Below the pieces are notes generated by a model. The model was not told where the DNA came from, did not search any database, and worked only from the letters and a program-made list of their open reading frames with translations. Shown piece by piece: positions 61,055 through 64,000 of a stretch of 64,000 bases of DNA. The position numbers were made by a program, and so were the translations under genes. The DNA lies in the NCBI GenBank assembly GCA_028023455.1, contig JAQFVV010006231.1, positions 9,376,036 through 9,440,035 of the forward strand, given 5' to 3'. Position 1 is the stretch's first letter; each line of letters starts with the position of its first letter. The DNA is from Epiperipatus broadwayi. Taxonomy: Eukaryota; Onychophora; Udeonychophora; Euonychophora; Peripatidae.

Positions 61055-64000
61055 ATATATAATTATTTCTTAAAATGAATCTATTATTTCCCCACTGTTA
61101 ATGTCTGTTATAGTAACTTTTATACATGTATTTTAAAATACTATATGACTTGCAAGATTGGACAGAACTAACTAAATGTGGTTAGAAAATAATTTAAAAG
61201 ATAGAGAATTTTAATATTTGTCAAGTCCCAGATTCTTAAATTGAGAAAGTAATTAAGTATATCAACTGCTTCAATCATAAATCATGCAGTTAATTCCAAA
61301 AAAAAAAAAAAAAAAGATAATAAATCAAAACCTTCTTCAAAATCATTCAAACTATAAAAAAATGTTTCATGAATTTTAGTAAATATATGTAATTAGTTCT
61401 TGGCGTAAAGATGTGCTAAGATTGTCAGTAGAAATTTAGCACCTCAAATTCCCAGCTACATCATAAAATGACAAATTATATTACATCACTCTCATATCTA
61501 TTTTCGTTGTTTACCACATACCTATATAATAATAAAAAATCATAACAGTGGAAATAGCAGTTATAGCTGGCTAAATAAGATCTTGCATTTAAATCCCATT
61601 TCAAGTAATTGAAATAGTATTCTAAATAAAGTAGATATATACAATATTTAAATGAAAAAAAAAAGTTATTTCTAGAAGAATATAATAATTTTAAACATAT
61701 ATTCACGCAGAATAGTAAAATAGATGGGGTTTGAATGTTATAACTGTTACAGTTTAGCACCATGGTAGAGAATAAAGTTCGATTTCACACTTCAGGTATA
61801 TCGACTACACTAAACAATCCTGAGATGCTAATACACTCATTTATTTTTAGTAATAAAATAATTTCATTTCACAAGTAACAAACAAGTCTGAATATGAATG
61901 ACAATTAACAGTAATCAACACAAACATATAAAGACCAGAAGACTATTTTCAAGTATAATTAAAATCATTTTACTTATTTTCTCATCATCTAACATCAATG
62001 TTAACATTTTTTTATTCTTCTGTATTTAAAAAGCAAACAATCTATCATAATAGAATTTTATTATCTAAAAATGTTCAAAATCTAAACGCGCGCCCACACA
62101 TTTACAAATCTTTGAGCTATTATTATAGGTTTTTTTTTTTTATTGTATAAAATAGAATAACCATTTTAAAGAGCTAATTAAAAAATATTATTTCCTAATA
62201 GCTTAATATTATTTGAAATTTATAGCTTGACAAATATAGTATTTACAAAGTAAGTTTGATTTTTATCTAATAGTAGATTATAAGTTTATAATAATTAATT
62301 TACCAATAAAACAAATATTTAAAAAAAAAAGCAATTTGAAAAATTAAGTTTTTTATCAAAACTATAAATTTAATGTGATTTTTATCTTGATCTTGTAAAT
62401 GCAACATGCAACAACAACAACAAATCCCTGCATGGTTTAGTGCAGTGGATTCAAGAGTTAAAGGTTCATGCATCATAACTCAGCTGTCATTCCAATGCTC
62501 TAGCATCATATGACCTCCTGAGTAACAAATCATTCATTTTTTTCTTTAACAAAAAAAACAAAGAATGAATACAGCTAAATATTAATTTATGTAAAAAATG
62601 TATAAAAAAAGATATTATGGATATAATACCATTATTATTATTATTAATAATAGACAAATTTATTTTTCAAACTAAGAGATTAGAGCATAAATTAATAATG
62701 ACTATAAATATTTCAATTAATATATATATAATGTACAAAAAAATAAAAATTTTGGGCATTATGTATTTTTTAAAAAGAAAAAAGATCTACATTAAAAGCA
62801 AGTAAGAATACTAAATTGACTTCCTTTTCCTAGTAGCTTTCTCAAGACATTTCACCTTAAAGTGAATTTGTGAAAGCTTTTTCTTAAAATGGTAGAAATT
62901 TCATGTTGAATTCTAAATATTAAATGATACAATCACAGAAACTGAAAATATCAAAATTAGAAATCACTTATTCTGAAATTCTATTTGCTATATTATTACT
63001 TTTCATTTGAATATATATATGGATCATCATTGGCGCTAGGTTATATTTCTTAACCTTTCTTCTTCCAATGAGATTAATTTGTTAAAATATGATATGATTT
63101 AAAAGACATAATACCTTTTTATCTTGGATTATCTTTTTCTTTAGATCAGTTATTTACACAATTTTTTTGATACACCCCCCCCCTCCACTATTCATAGATT
63201 CAGTTCAATTTTTGTTTCTCAAATAAAGATTCTAAGGATTCAATATTTCTAAGTTTTATATTTTCTATATTTTTAATTTGAAAACTTTATAAGATTTTTT
63301 AATTCCATTTTTTTAAAATTAACCAACCATTCTTCCAATCTATAAAATGCTGCTCTATTTCAATTCTAATTTGATTAATCTTAATGAGTGTTTTTCCAAA
63401 TCTACAACTTTTGATAATAGTTTTCAAAATATTTAAAAGTATCTCATGTTTCTTTCACAAGTAACATTTTAAATAGTGATTTAAAATAATATTTTTTGTT
63501 GTATAAGAAATGAAACTTTTGATTCTAAAATCTCATATTGTAAGATACTATTTTTTCTTTTTTTAATAGAAAAATAATGCTGTGACAAAATCTATAGGTT
63601 ACAACATATTAAAATCCTTTAAGTTTTTATTGAGTCATCACTATTTGTATTTCTCAATATAAAACCACAAACTTGTAAATGCTTCTTATTTCAACAAGAT
63701 ATTTCTATTCTATGCTAGTCAAATCTTATTTCTATAGCATTTAGTTTTCCAAACAACTAAGTATTAGTAATAACTACCTTCATTTAAAGTCCACAAACAT
63801 TTGCTAGAAATCTGATAAGCAATAATTGTAAAAAAATTAGTACTTTGATTATTCACTCATTATATGAAATGGTGAGTAAAGTTATATGTATGTAAATGAA
63901 ATTTTTTAGTGTAAACAACTTGTGCTATTTTCTACATATCCCAGCTATGACTACAAAAGATTAAGCATGTAATCAATATTGTTATCTACCTTCTAAAAAG
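61055..64000. other. A+T-rich stretch with two tRNA-like fragments
   Basis: No gene seen. Near 61753-61795 the words TTTAGCACCATGGTAGAG and AGTTCGATTTC resemble the A and B boxes of a tRNA, but too close together for a real tRNA. Near 62429-62475, TGGTTTAGTGCAGTGG followed by AGGTTCATGCATC resembles another tRNA-derived SINE head, preceded by an ACA/CAA microsatellite. Also poly(A) at 61299-61315, poly(T) near 62130 and a C9 run at 63175-63183. Open frames 61476-61763 and 62617-62805 are unremarkable. Confidence 0.5.

Noticed and set aside
61753-61795. Functional tRNA gene
   Set aside because: The A- and B-box-like words are too close together to leave room for an anticodon arm.
1-64000. CRISPR array, prokaryotic operon or phage
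   Set aside because: No regularly spaced repeats, no ribosome-binding-site-led gene runs, and eukaryotic transposons throughout.

Overview
The window is very A+T-rich (roughly three quarters or more, by eye) eukaryotic, almost certainly animal, intergenic or intronic DNA. I recognise no host protein-coding gene, no rRNA, no convincing intact tRNA and no CRISPR array. Open frames are short (longest 181 codons), and the ones that can be identified are all broken transposable-element genes. The mix (RTE-type LINEs, a second LINE family with a C-terminal CCHC, Merlin, GTF2IRD2/ZBED5-like hAT, Penelope-like traces, an LTR element with a tRNA-Lys-like primer site, tRNA-derived SINE-like repeats) points to an invertebrate metazoan. 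The species cannot be fixed from sequence alone.

Layout. 1-1.2 kb: decayed RTE LINE. 2.0-2.6 kb: recent 199-bp duplication. 8.9-10.25 kb: complete but dead Merlin DNA transposon with 168-bp terminal inverted repeats (TIRs) and an 8-bp target-site duplication (TSD). 12.1-13.3 kb: cluster of a hairpin-tailed, SINE-like family whose other copies lie near 20.0, 26.2, 28.6, 39.5, 52.2 and 60.8 kb. 15.5-16.3 kb: candidate solo LTR and an RTE endonuclease fragment. 22.4-22.8 kb: a ~100-bp insertion with flanking direct repeats, then a hammerhead-like motif. 24.1-26.35 kb: hAT element with a degenerate GTF2IRD2-like transposase. 27.2-28.1 kb: non-autonomous hAT. 34.1-34.9 kb: second RTE copy. 41.2-45.4 kb: a minus-strand LTR retrotransposon (two ~1.4-kb LTRs, TATA boxes, tRNA-Lys-like primer-binding site), its 3' LTR split by a 5'-truncated LINE. 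46.8-48.7 kb: two abutting minus-strand copies of one LINE family. 53.7-54.2 kb: a large near-perfect palindrome. 55.0-57.1 kb: a 34-bp relative of the 22.4-kb insertion and a hAT element with an internal minisatellite. 57.8-61.1 kb: a TA-flanked, pogo/Tc1-like element carrying nested miniature inverted-repeat elements (MITEs), a possible Penelope-like remnant, and a nest of MITEs and a SINE-like copy.

The rest is A+T-rich filler with microsatellites. No genes here work together as a pathway; the biology is the layered history of transposon insertion. The items most likely to be undescribed are the short insertion family seen at 22.4 and 55.0 kb, the hairpin-tailed SINE-like family, and the 53.7-kb palindrome.
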